From positions 1-61,327 of the forward strand of contig JAFGMC010000001.1 of NCBI GenBank assembly GCA_016927735.1: 61,327 nucleotides of DNA. The letters are read 5' to 3'. The notes below the pieces were generated by a model. It made no database searches. It was not told where the DNA came from and saw only the letters and a program-made list of their open reading frames with translations. The position numbers were made by a program, and so were the translations under genes. The stretch comes from Alphaproteobacteria bacterium (GTDB lineage Bacteria; Pseudomonadota; Alphaproteobacteria; Rs-D84). Of this stretch, positions 26,081-34,732 are shown in pieces (within the stretch, counting starts at the first letter, position 1; every line of letters begins with the position of its first letter).

Positions 26081-27181
26081 TCACGCGGCTTTCTTGATAT
26101 CTTGTTTAATACCACGTATATATTTTCGCAGTTCATCAATTGGTATCAGATTACCATCGCGTTTTTCCGCACTCCAATAATCCCAACCGTTAAAGCTGGC
26201 ACTGCGTTGCATCTTTGCAGCCATGACATGTATTGATGCTTTGCCATATAAACTGTGTGTCAGTTGACCATCGCGTGTTATCATTACGCGTTCGCCCTTT
26301 GGACTGACCAATGTTTGACCCGCATACAACAAACCACCATCAATAAGTTCGCTGAATGCGACCCTGATTTCATCACGTTTTGGTAATGTTATTTCTATAT
26401 CTGACAAATCTATTGTTTTAATATTTTCGAGTCTTGCACGTGCGGCTTCTACATAAGATTCATCTTGTTCAAAGCCTATAAAATTTCGACCCAGCTCTTT
26501 TGCCACGGCTGCTGTTGTACCACTGCCCATAAATGGATCTAAAATAATATCCCCTACCTTGGTAGAAGATAAAATTACACGTCTTAATAAATCCATTGGT
26601 TTTTGAGTCGTATGAAGGCTTTTACCTTTTTCATTTTTTATACGTTCTTCGCCCAAACAAATATTTAAATCCCAATTTGAACGCATTTGTTTACCACCGT
26701 TCAATTTTTTCATAGTTTCGTAATTAAAAGTGTACTTACCAGTTTTTTGTGGTGTTGCCCAAATCATTGTTTCGTGGGCATTTGTAAAACGGGTTCCCCG
26801 AAAATTAGGCATAGGATTGTTTTTTACCCATACAATATCGTTCAGAATCCAAAATCCCAGATCTTGCAAAATGCTACCGACGCGAAATATATTATGATAG
26901 CTGCCAATAACCCACATTGCACCATCTGGTTTCAATACGCGTTTGCATTCTGTTAACCAAGCCCTTGTAAATTCATCGTATTCTTTATTTGATTCAAAAG
27001 AATCCCATGAATCCCGAACAGCGCGCGCGGCAGTTTGATCTTCGGGACGATAAAGGGTTTTATTTCCCAATTGTAAATTATAAGGAGAATCTGCAAAAAC
27101 AGCATCAACAGAGCCGTCTGGCAAATCGCGCATACGTTCTATACAATCACCAACGAAAATTTTGTTCAGATATTTTTTCAT
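26081..27181 (-). CDS. ccrM: CcrM-type adenine-N6 DNA methyltransferase (GANTC)
   Basis: The 366-residue product aligns along its length with cell-cycle methyltransferase CcrM, which methylates the A in GANTC and couples replication to transcription in Alphaproteobacteria. Diagnostic segments are VGDCIERM at the N-terminus, motif IV ADSPYNLQLG (31-34), WVIGSYHNIFRVG, DLGFWILNDIVW, NPMPNFRGTRFTNAHETMIW, HTTQKPMDLLRRVILSSTK and motif I DPFMGSGTT near 215-223; order IV before I is beta class. A C-terminal domain (about 270-366) typical of CcrM is present. Motif IV reads DSPY rather than the usual DPPY. Confidence 0.93.
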   Translation of the reverse strand: MKKYLNKIFVGDCIERMRDLPDGSVDAVFADSPYNLQLGNKTLYRPEDQTAARAVRDSWDSFESNKEYDEFTRAWLTECKRVLKPDGAMWVIGSYHNIFRVGSILQDLGFWILNDIVWVKNNPMPNFRGTRFTNAHETMIWATPQKTGKYTFNYETMKKLNGGKQMRSNWDLNICLGEERIKNEKGKSLHTTQKPMDLLRRVILSSTKVGDIILDPFMGSGTTAAVAKELGRNFIGFEQDESYVEAARARLENIKTIDLSDIEITLPKRDEIRVAFSELIDGGLLYAGQTLVSPKGERVMITRDGQLTHSLYGKASIHVMAAKMQRSASFNGWDYWSAEKRDGNLIPIDELRKYIRGIKQDIKKAA

Positions 27182-27256
27182 TCTCTGGTACTAATTTTAT
27201 CATAATTTGACATCTTAAAAAAGCCTTTGGGGTACCAGTTAAGTGAAATAAATAAC

Positions 27257-27285
27257 TTGATTTTTGTAAAAACGTCTTTTTTATA
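27257..27285 (+). promoter_or_regulatory. candidate promoter for nrdR-slt
   Basis: TTGATT (27257-27262), a 17-base spacer and TTTATA (27280-27285) lie about 65 bases before nrdR in the 169-base region between the divergent ccrM and nrdR genes. A second weaker pair, TTTACC-16-TAAAGT, ends 4 bases before the nrdR ATG. Confidence 0.45.
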
Positions 27286-27350
27286 TAAAAACTTTACTTT
27301 GCACTTTCCTCTTTACAGTTTACCCCCAGATTTGCTAACTTAAAGTAGTT

Positions 27351-27851
27351 ATGAGATGTCCATATTGTAATTCTACCGACAGTCAGGTAAAAGATTCACG
27401 TCCTGACACAGAAGATGCGATTATTCGCCGCCGTCGCGTATGCAATGAATGTGGTGCAAAATTTACAACTGTTGAACGTGTCCAGGTGCGTGATTTGATG
27501 GTTCGTAAAAATAGTGGTAAACTGGAACAATTTGATCGTGAAAAACTAAAACGTAGTATAAAAATAGCTTGTAGAAATCGCGATGTCAGCGATGAACAAA
27601 TAGAAAAGGTTGTGACATCAATACATCGCAGACTCGAAACTGAAAACGCTGAGGATTCGATTAGTAGTGAAATGGTTGGAAAAATGGTATCTGATTCATT
27701 ATTGAATCTTGATCAAATAGCATTTATACGTTTTGTATCGGTTTACAGAAAATTTTCCAAAGTTTCTGATTTTAAGAAAATTATCAGTCAAATCCCAGAG
27801 GTAAATGAAGGCACAAAATGCTGTGAATTACCCAAAACATCGTTGTTTTAA
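27351..27851 (+). CDS. nrdR: transcriptional repressor NrdR
   Basis: NrdR represses ribonucleotide reductase genes in response to ATP/dATP. The 166-residue product starts MRCPYCNSTDSQVKDSRP and has the zinc ribbon C3, C6, C31, C34, the RRRRVCNECGAKFTTVER segment, and an ATP-cone domain from about residue 49 (VRKNSGKLEQFDREKL) to 140. Length is typical plus a short tail. No clear Shine-Dalgarno precedes the ATG. It ends 2 bases before the transglycosylase gene, so the two are probably translationally coupled. Confidence 0.95.
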   Translation: MRCPYCNSTDSQVKDSRPDTEDAIIRRRRVCNECGAKFTTVERVQVRDLMVRKNSGKLEQFDREKLKRSIKIACRNRDVSDEQIEKVVTSIHRRLETENAEDSISSEMVGKMVSDSLLNLDQIAFIRFVSVYRKFSKVSDFKKIISQIPEVNEGTKCCELPKTSLF

Positions 27852-27853
27852 TT

Positions 27854-29575
27854 ATGAAAAAATTCTTAACTTTTTTAATAATATTGTTTATTCCAATGAC
27901 ATTATGCGCAGCGGATTTGCCAGTTATCATGTCAGATGAAGATGCAGAAATTTATACCAATATTTTTGATTTGCAATCACGTGAAAAAATTGATGCAGCT
28001 ATGAAGTTAGAAAAACAAATATCTGATCCAATGCTTATGAATGAGGTTTTGTATCAAAGATATACATCCAAGACTTATCATACACGTGGCAAAGAAGTTT
28101 CAGATTGGATGGTGAAATATTATAATATGCCAGGTGCAGAACGTATGTATGCATTATCAAAAATAAAAAAGACAACTGTACGTTCACCAAGGCTTCCTGG
28201 GGTAATAACAGGAAAATCTATTGAAAACCCGCAGTCAGAAAACTGGACACAGAAAAAATATAGCGGTGAAACATATACAAAAATAAACATATTTAAGAAA
28301 GCTATTCGTACAGGCAGTACAAAAACAGCCAGATTGTTGCTGGAAGATAATTCTTTTAAAAAGAAATTAACAGAATCGGATTATGGCAGATTGTCTGGTC
28401 GTTTATCTTTTGTTTATTATACCAATGGTGAATATGAATTAGCAAAAAAATGGGGTTTTGTCGCATCAGATGCCAAGTCAGAATATGGTTTATGGACAAT
28501 GGGTTTATTATATTACAAAGAAGAAAAGTTTGATGAAAGTCAAAAGTATTTCAGCGAAATTTTAAAACTGGAACAAATAAATGATGCCAGAAAGACCGAG
28601 GCAGCATTCTGGGCAGGTCGTGCAGCAGATGCAAATGATGATAGAAAAAGCGCGAAGGCATATTGGAAAATAGCAGCAATACATCCAATGGCTTTTTACG
28701 GTGCGCTGTCTGCGACAATGTTGGGTGACACACCAGATTATGAATTTTTTGAACAAGATTCTACAGATGAAGATATAGAAGAATTAAAAAATACTAAATA
28801 CGGTAAGATGGCATTGGCTTTGTTGCAAATAAAACAAAATGACAGGGCAGAACAATATTTAAAATTACTTATAACATCCAAGGCAACAGATAAAACACTG
28901 CATGCTGTGAATTCGGTTTCAACAGCGTTTGGTTTACCACGTGTTTCTATGCAGGTTGCATCTGTTGTTCGCGATCGCGGTATTTTGGAAATTGATAAAG
29001 ATATTATTTATTCCGCGCAATATCCATTGCCAGATTGGGAACCGATGGGTGGGTGGTCAATTGATCGTGCATTATTATTTGCAATAACAAAACAAGAAAG
29101 TGGATTTAAAACAGGTGCAAAATCCGGGGCAGGTGCCAAGGGATTAATGCAATTAATGCCAGGTACTGCAAGATTGGTTGCACGTCAAAATAAAATGAAA
29201 ATGTCTGATATTGATATGTCCAATCCAGAACATAATATGTTTTTGGGACAACAACATATTGTAGATTTATTGGCACATCCGAATATTAATAATAATATTA
29301 TAAAAATGCTGGCGTCTTATAATGCTGGTATGGGAATGCTTGTTAAATTTCAGAGAAATTTTGATACATCGGACCCATTATTATATATAGAAAGCTTTCC
29401 TGCATATGAAACACGAAATTATATGAAACGTGTAATATCAAATTTATGGTTGTATCGTGCGCGTTTGTCACAACCGCTGACATCTATGGAACAATTATCA
29501 GAAGGTGAATGGCCATTGTATAACAGCGAAGACGAATATGTTCAAAAGCAAATAGCAGATAGATTGGCAATATAA
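27854..29575 (+). CDS. slt: soluble lytic murein transglycosylase (GH23, Slt-type)
   Basis: The 573-residue periplasmic enzyme cleaves the glycan backbone of peptidoglycan, forming 1,6-anhydromuramic acid. A signal peptide (MKKFLTFLIILFIPMTLCAA) is followed by an alpha-helical superhelical region (about 25-390) and a C-terminal catalytic domain with Glu415 in AITKQESGFKTGAKSGAGAKGLMQLMPGTA, and ASYNAGMGML and ETRNYMKRV downstream; these are Slt70 signatures. The ATG lies 2 bases after the nrdR stop, an unusual pairing. No terminator is visible; a minus-strand gene converges. Confidence 0.92.
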   Translation: MKKFLTFLIILFIPMTLCAADLPVIMSDEDAEIYTNIFDLQSREKIDAAMKLEKQISDPMLMNEVLYQRYTSKTYHTRGKEVSDWMVKYYNMPGAERMYALSKIKKTTVRSPRLPGVITGKSIENPQSENWTQKKYSGETYTKINIFKKAIRTGSTKTARLLLEDNSFKKKLTESDYGRLSGRLSFVYYTNGEYELAKKWGFVASDAKSEYGLWTMGLLYYKEEKFDESQKYFSEILKLEQINDARKTEAAFWAGRAADANDDRKSAKAYWKIAAIHPMAFYGALSATMLGDTPDYEFFEQDSTDEDIEELKNTKYGKMALALLQIKQNDRAEQYLKLLITSKATDKTLHAVNSVSTAFGLPRVSMQVASVVRDRGILEIDKDIIYSAQYPLPDWEPMGGWSIDRALLFAITKQESGFKTGAKSGAGAKGLMQLMPGTARLVARQNKMKMSDIDMSNPEHNMFLGQQHIVDLLAHPNINNNIIKMLASYNAGMGMLVKFQRNFDTSDPLLYIESFPAYETRNYMKRVISNLWLYRARLSQPLTSMEQLSEGEWPLYNSEDEYVQKQIADRLAI

Positions 29576-29586
29576 AAACAAGTTTT

Positions 29587-29952
29587 TTATTTGTGTCTAT
29601 ATTTATTTTCTTTTCTTTTACGACCCAAACATATCATTTTTTCTAACATAGATTTTGCAAAAAAATCTTCTGGATTAATCAGATTTTTTGAATTTAATTC
29701 AGCAAGTTTTTTTTGAACATTTCCATCTGCTGTAAAAGCAATACAAATTTCATTACCTTGGTCGCAAATTTTGAGATATTTATCGCCAGTTGAAACGGGG
29801 CAATTTTTGTTGCAGCTATGGATACAATGAAAATAATCAGAGGTCGAAATATTAATGCCATTTCCATAATCTGGTTTAACACCTTTTTTGGTTAATGAGA
29901 TTATGTTAAAAGAAATTTTTTTATCTAGTCTATAATCCGTATCCTTAAACAC
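29587..29952 (-). CDS. hypothetical small protein
   Basis: The frame is open from an ATG at 30009, but the best start is GTG 29952, preceded by AAAGGATTTAAT, a good Shine-Dalgarno. The resulting 121-residue product has no signal peptide, a cysteine cluster (CIHSCNKNCPVSTGDKYLKI) near residues 43-62 with CDQGNEIC after it, and a basic C-terminus (GRKRKENKYRHK). The cysteines could bind metal; I do not recognise a family. It is flanked by convergent slt and divergent rnhB. Confidence 0.55.
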   Translation of the reverse strand: MFKDTDYRLDKKISFNIISLTKKGVKPDYGNGINISTSDYFHCIHSCNKNCPVSTGDKYLKICDQGNEICIAFTADGNVQKKLAELNSKNLINPEDFFAKSMLEKMICLGRKRKENKYRHK

Positions 29953-30058
29953 ATTAAATCCTTTAATTTGTATCTGGTATAATAATAGACAAAATTTTAT
30001 TAAAGTCAATTATTTGATGTTTTTATTTTTTATATTATATGTTTATAATAATCTCAAT

Positions 30059-30661
30059 ATGAAAAGTATTCCGAATTTCAATTTTGAAAAAGAAGCTGGT
30101 TTCCAGTTTATTGCTGGCTGCGACGAGGCTGGACGTGGTCCACTGTGTGGCCCAGTTGTTGCAGCTGCTGTGATTTTTCCGGACAGAAATATAGAATTAC
30201 CAATATTAATTACAGATTCAAAACAGATGAATCATAAGACGCGTAAAATCGCATATGATTGGATTACAGAAAATACAATTTGGGCGGTTGGCCAGTGCAG
30301 TGCAGAAGAAATTGATGATATAAATATTCTTTGGGCATCAATGTTGGCAATGAAACGCGCTGTTGAATCTTTATCACAAAAGCCAGAATTTTGTTTGGTT
30401 GATGGGAACAGAATGCCAAAGGAGTTGATTGGAAAATCCTTGGTCAAGGGGGATGCGAAATCTGTGTCTATTGCGGCGGCATCAATTATTGCAAAAGAAA
30501 CACGTGATAAAATTATGTGTGATTTGGCATTGCAATTTCCAGAGTATTGTTGGGATAAAAATGCTGGTTATCCAACCAAGATGCATTTGCAGGCAATTGA
30601 AAAATATGGTATAAATCAGCATTACAGAAAAACATTCAGACCGATAAAGGATTTATTATGA
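30059..30661 (+). CDS. rnhB: ribonuclease HII
   Basis: RNase HII removes RNA from RNA-DNA hybrids and misincorporated ribonucleotides. The 200-residue product has AGCDEAGRGPLCGPVVAAAV (catalytic Asp-Glu in motif I), the ITDSKQM segment, FCLVDGNRMP (Asp), and KGDAKSVSIAAASIIAKETRD; all active-site acidic residues are visible. ATG 30059 is chosen because the N-terminus MKSIPNFNFE matches family starts; no Shine-Dalgarno precedes it and TATAAT lies 9 bases upstream, suggesting a very short leader. The stop overlaps the pgk start by 4 bases (ATGA). Confidence 0.95.
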   Translation: MKSIPNFNFEKEAGFQFIAGCDEAGRGPLCGPVVAAAVIFPDRNIELPILITDSKQMNHKTRKIAYDWITENTIWAVGQCSAEEIDDINILWASMLAMKRAVESLSQKPEFCLVDGNRMPKELIGKSLVKGDAKSVSIAAASIIAKETRDKIMCDLALQFPEYCWDKNAGYPTKMHLQAIEKYGINQHYRKTFRPIKDLL

Positions 30662-31827
30662 ATATAAGAAGTTTCGAAAATATAGACGTTCGTGGAAAAT
30701 TTGTTTTATTGCGTGATGATTTTAATGTTCAAATTATTGATGGTAAAATTAAAGATTCTTTTAGAATAACACAGAGTATGCCAACAATTCGTAAACTGTC
30801 AGAATCTGGCGCAAAAGTTGCAATAGTTGCACACTTTGGTCGTCCAAACGGGGTTCGCGATATGGGACTCAGTCTGGCACCGATTGCAGAATATATGAAA
30901 ATACCATTTATTCCAGATTGCTTGGATAAAGATTTTATGCAGGATATGAAAAATGGCGATGTTGTATTACTTGAAAATGTTCGTTTTTATTCGGGTGAAG
31001 AAGAAGATTGCCCTAAATTTTCAGCAAAGTTAGCAAATGGATTTGATGTTTTTATAAATGATGCCTTTGCGGTCAGTCATCGTGCACATGCCAGTACAGT
31101 TGGTGTTACAAAGATATTACCATCGTACGCTGGTGAATTATTATTATCAGAAATAAAGCAGTTAACAAAAATTATAGAAAATCCAAAGCGCCCATTATTA
31201 TCAATTGTTGCAGGCGGAAAAGTTTCTACAAAAATAGGTGTTTTAAAATCTTTGGCAAAGTTATCTGACAAGCTGATAGTTGATGGTGCAATTGGAACAA
31301 CTTTTGCCTTTGCGAATGGTGCCAATGTTGGGAATTCATTATATGAACCAAATATGAAAGATACTGCACTGGAAATTATGGAATTTGCAAAACAAAATGA
31401 TTGTGAATTGTTTATCCCAATTGATAAGGGTGTCGGTAAAGTATTTTCAAAAGATGCGGATCGTGTAAATAAACCTTTATCAGAAATCCAAGATGACGAT
31501 ATTATTATGGATTCTGGTATTGAAACAACCAAACGTAATATTGAAATAATTAATAGTGTCAAAACGGTTCTTTGGAATGGTACTTTTGGAATGGCAGAAT
31601 GGAACGATAAATGGGGTTATGCCAGCTTTGAAATTGCCCGTGCGATTGCAAAACAAACCAGGGCAGGTGAATTAGAAAGTATTGTCGGTGGTGGTGATAC
31701 AGTTGCTTTGCTGGAAAAAATTGATATTAAAGATGATATTACATATATATCAACCGGTGGTGGGGCATTTCTCGAGTTTATCGAAGGGTTATCATTGCCG
31801 GGAATAAAAGCTTTGGAAATTGCATAA
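30658..31827 (+). CDS. pgk: phosphoglycerate kinase
   Basis: Pgk transfers phosphate from 1,3-bisphosphoglycerate to ADP in glycolysis. The 389-residue product has the two-domain fold: LLRDDFNVQI near residue 17, AHFGRPNG near 59, LLENVRFYSGEEE, FINDAFAVSHRAHAST, then the nucleotide domain with GGKVSTKIGVL, LWNGTFGMAEW and the C-terminal VGGGDTVALLEK and STGGGAFLEFIEG. Length is standard. It overlaps rnhB by 4 bases, so translation is coupled. A terminator follows. Confidence 0.97.
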   Translation: MNIRSFENIDVRGKFVLLRDDFNVQIIDGKIKDSFRITQSMPTIRKLSESGAKVAIVAHFGRPNGVRDMGLSLAPIAEYMKIPFIPDCLDKDFMQDMKNGDVVLLENVRFYSGEEEDCPKFSAKLANGFDVFINDAFAVSHRAHASTVGVTKILPSYAGELLLSEIKQLTKIIENPKRPLLSIVAGGKVSTKIGVLKSLAKLSDKLIVDGAIGTTFAFANGANVGNSLYEPNMKDTALEIMEFAKQNDCELFIPIDKGVGKVFSKDADRVNKPLSEIQDDDIIMDSGIETTKRNIEIINSVKTVLWNGTFGMAEWNDKWGYASFEIARAIAKQTRAGELESIVGGGDTVALLEKIDIKDDITYISTGGGAFLEFIEGLSLPGIKALEIA

Positions 31828-31852
31828 TAAAACCGGCAAAATGCCGGTTTTA
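31828..31852 (+). terminator. intrinsic terminator after pgk
   Basis: AACCGGCA (31831-31838) pairs with TGCCGGTT (31842-31849) around a 3-base loop; flanking A and T extend the stem, though the T tail is short. Confidence 0.75.
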
Positions 31853-31959
31853 TATTGTTAATACTTGTATTTTGGAGAAAACTACCTACATTTATGATAA
31901 ATTCGCGAATCGGATTTTTGTATGGTATAGTTTCAATTAAGTAAATAAGGATTTAAAAA

Positions 31960-32544
31960 ATGGCTTTGATTCCAATGGTTATAGAAGAGTCTCCACGCGG
32001 TGAACGCAGTTTTGATATTTATTCCAGGTTGTTGCGTGATCGTATAATTATGCTGCAGGGAGAATTTGAATCTCATATGGCAAATACAATTATTGCTCAA
32101 TTATTATTCTTGGAATCTGAAAACCCAAATGCTGATATATCTTTATATATAAACAGTCCTGGTGGTGATTTGTCTGCATGTTGGGCAATTATGGATACAA
32201 TGCAATACATAAAATCGCCTGTTTCAACAATTGGTGTTGGATTGGTCGCATCTGCTGGCAGTGTTATTCTTGCGGCTGGGGAAAAAGGTAAAAGATTTGT
32301 ATTACCAAATACCAGTGTAATGATACACCAGCCATCTGCTGGTGCACAGGGACAGATTACTGATATGGAAATTCAATTGAATCAATTCCAGAGAAACAAG
32401 AAAAAATTAACAAAACAGATGTCTGAATTCACTGGTCGCAAAGAAAAAGAAGTATTTGATGCGATGGAACGTGATAATTGGATGACCGCCAGCGAGGCAA
32501 AAGATTTTGGTTTGGTCGATGAAATTTTGCAAAAAAAAGTATAA
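31960..32544 (+). CDS. clpP: ATP-dependent Clp protease proteolytic subunit
   Basis: ClpP forms the tetradecameric serine protease chamber fed by ClpX. The 194-residue product has the catalytic triad Ser98 ([11 protein letters not shown]), His123 (VMIHQPSAG) and Asp172 ([11 protein letters not shown]), in almost the same numbering as E. coli. The segment after Ser (SAGS) replaces the common SMGA or SMGS. The N-terminus [20 protein letters not shown] matches the family. It is 39 bases upstream of clpX, the usual order. Confidence 0.96.
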   Translation: MALIPMVIEESPRGERSFDIYSRLLRDRIIMLQGEFESHMANTIIAQLLFLESENPNADISLYINSPGGDLSACWAIMDTMQYIKSPVSTIGVGLVASAGSVILAAGEKGKRFVLPNTSVMIHQPSAGAQGQITDMEIQLNQFQRNKKKLTKQMSEFTGRKEKEVFDAMERDNWMTASEAKDFGLVDEILQKKV

Positions 32545-32583
32545 ATTGTTAACCCTGATCTAAATTACTTATGGGGGATTAAA

Positions 32584-33861
32584 ATGAGCGAAGATAAAAA
32601 TAAATCAAAAGATATTAAACAATCTGGTGAACATGAGCAGCAAGTTTGTAGCTTTTGCGGCAAGGCTGTTTTTGAAGTAAAAAAGCTGGTTTCCGGCAAA
32701 AATGTTTGCATTTGTGATGAATGTATAAATCTTTGTAATGATATTATGGCTGATGATATGCGTACTGAAATCAATCGTGACGCTTCTAAATTGCCCACAC
32801 CATCAAAAATTTATAAATTTTTGAACGATTATATAATTGGTCAAGACGAAGCAAAACGTACATTATCTGTTGCGGTTTATAATCATTATAAACGTCACAG
32901 TGCTGCGGTTGCGTCTAATATAGAAATCCAAAAGTCAAATGTTTTGATGATTGGTCCAACAGGTACTGGTAAAACTTTGTTTGCGCAAACGCTTGCGCGT
33001 ATTTTGAATGTTCCTTTTGCAATTGCAGATGCAACAACATTGACCGAGGCTGGTTATGTTGGTGACGATGTTGAAAGTGTTCTGACACGTTTATTGCAAA
33101 ATGCTAATTTTGATGTGGATCGTGCACAAAAGGGTATTATCTATATTGATGAAATAGATAAAATTTCACGCAAATCTGAAAATCCATCACTGACACGTGA
33201 TGTATCTGGCGAAGGTGTACAACAGGCATTATTGAAATTAATTGAAGGTACAGTTGCAAATGTTCCAGCAGGTGGTGGTGGACGTAAACACCCAGGAGAA
33301 ACAACTGTTCAACTGGATACTGGAAAAATATTATTTATATGTGGCGGTGCATTTGATGGATTAAACAAGATTGTTGGTAATCGTATATCTGCACGATGTG
33401 GTATTGGTTTTGGTGCTAATGTTCAATCTAAACGGGAACGTGAAGAAAAAAACAATTTTTCCGAAGTTCAACCAGAAGACCTTGTAAAATTCGGAATTAT
33501 TCCAGAATTGGTTGGTCGTATGCCAGTTATAACAACACTTACTGAATTGGATGAGGCTTCATTGGTAAAAATTTTAACTGAACCAAAAAATGCAGTTGTT
33601 AAACAATTTACAGCAATGTTGGAAATGGATGGTATCAAACTGAATATAACAGAAGATGGTTTGATCGAGATAGCTAAATTGGCAGCAGTACGTAAAACTG
33701 GTGCACGTGGATTACGTAGTATTTTGGAAAAGATTTTATTACAGCCTATGTTCGAAGCACCCGATAAAGAAGATCTGACGGAAATAGTAATTGATGCAGA
33801 TGTTGTTGCAGGTAAAAAGGCCCCTATAGAAATATTAGAAGGCGCTAAGAAAGCTGCTTAA
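32584..33861 (+). CDS. clpX: ATP-dependent Clp protease ATP-binding subunit ClpX
   Basis: ClpX is the AAA+ unfoldase of ClpXP. The 425-residue product has an N-terminal C4 zinc domain (C22, C25, C44, C47), Walker A GPTGTGKT at 124-131, Walker [11 protein letters not shown], the [16 protein letters not shown] pore-loop region, [10 protein letters not shown], and the arginine-finger/sensor region [10 protein letters not shown] and [13 protein letters not shown]. Full length. An intrinsic terminator follows. Confidence 0.97.
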   Translation: MSEDKNKSKDIKQSGEHEQQVCSFCGKAVFEVKKLVSGKNVCICDECINLCNDIMADDMRTEINRDASKLPTPSKIYKFLNDYIIGQDEAKRTLSVAVYNHYKRHSAAVASNIEIQKSNVLMIGPTGTGKTLFAQTLARILNVPFAIADATTLTEAGYVGDDVESVLTRLLQNANFDVDRAQKGIIYIDEIDKISRKSENPSLTRDVSGEGVQQALLKLIEGTVANVPAGGGGRKHPGETTVQLDTGKILFICGGAFDGLNKIVGNRISARCGIGFGANVQSKREREEKNNFSEVQPEDLVKFGIIPELVGRMPVITTLTELDEASLVKILTEPKNAVVKQFTAMLEMDGIKLNITEDGLIEIAKLAAVRKTGARGLRSILEKILLQPMFEAPDKEDLTEIVIDADVVAGKKAPIEILEGAKKAA

Positions 33862-33883
33862 TAAATTTTATTTCTCTATATTT

Positions 33884-33912
33884 AAAAAACCGGATTTAAA
33901 TCCGGTTTTTTA
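33884..33912. terminator. bidirectional intrinsic terminator after clpX
   Basis: AAAAACCGGATTT and AAATCCGGTTTTT (33885-33910) form an extended self-complementary stem; A/T runs flank both sides. It can serve clpX and the convergent gene ending at 33929. Confidence 0.8.
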
Positions 33913-33928
33913 TTCTTTATATAAATAT

Positions 33929-34687
33929 CTAGAAATGTTCAGCTTTTTTTGCAGTTGAAACACTCTGCATTTTATCAAACAATGTTGTGGCACTGCTGGT
34001 ATCTGTTGGGTAATCTACAACTGGTGCAGTTCCCGTACTTGTTTTTTTATCAGATCCATTTAATACAATAATTCTTGTTGGCAAAAGATTATCACCTTCG
34101 CATTCAATATAATATTTACTTAGGTCAAAATATTTTCCATAACAACGTTGATTTAAAACACCGACCCAACCATTTTGTGCAAGTTCTTTGCATGTTGGTT
34201 GTGTTCCAGTTTTAACTTCGCCGGTTGGTAATGTTTCAGTTGGGTTATCCAAAACACCATTGCACCATACTTGCACAAAGTTTCCATCAACCGATGTAAG
34301 GCTTCCATTAGAAGTTGTTTTTCTTGTACCAAAGCAATCACCATTTAAGACATTGATATCAAAATTTGAATCTATTCCATTACCACTTGCAAGTTCTGTT
34401 TTAGACATAGTAACAGTATCAGTATCATCTTCTACAACAGTAGCTTCTGGACAAATTATTTTCATACCCCAACAATTACTTGTGGTGTCCCAAACATTTG
34501 TATCAAAACCAGCTCCCATTTTGCTATAACAGTTTGTTGGACTGGGTCTGCAAACGGTTGGTTGTAACCACCATGGAACACTTGAAGAAGTATCAGGAGC
34601 AGGGGCACCCAAAACATTACAAGTAATGCCCACACATAAAATTCCGAAAATTAAAGATTTAGAAAATAATTTTTTCATATTATACAT
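33929..34687 (-). CDS. exported Cys/Thr-rich protein
   Basis: The 252-residue product has a signal peptide (KKLFSKSLIFGILCVGITCN, cleavage near LGA). The mature part is rich in Thr, Ser, Asp and Trp with about nine Cys in loosely repeated C-x-PS/C-x-G settings (VCRPSPTNCYSKMGAG; GDCFGTRKTT; QRCYGKYFDL). No known domain. AAAGAGACAAAAA precedes the ATG at 34687; an ATG three codons later would also work. It lies 45 bases after the large CMDxFC gene on the same strand and is probably in one operon with it. Confidence 0.68.
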   Translation of the reverse strand: MYNMKKLFSKSLIFGILCVGITCNVLGAPAPDTSSSVPWWLQPTVCRPSPTNCYSKMGAGFDTNVWDTTSNCWGMKIICPEATVVEDDTDTVTMSKTELASGNGIDSNFDINVLNGDCFGTRKTTSNGSLTSVDGNFVQVWCNGVLDNPTETLPTGEVKTGTQPTCKELAQNGWVGVLNQRCYGKYFDLSKYYIECEGDNLLPTRIIVLNGSDKKTSTGTAPVVDYPTDTSSATTLFDKMQSVSTAKKAEHF

Positions 34688-34732
34688 TTTTTGTCTCTTT
34701 CATTTTATCAGATTTTTCAATCAGTCGCAATA

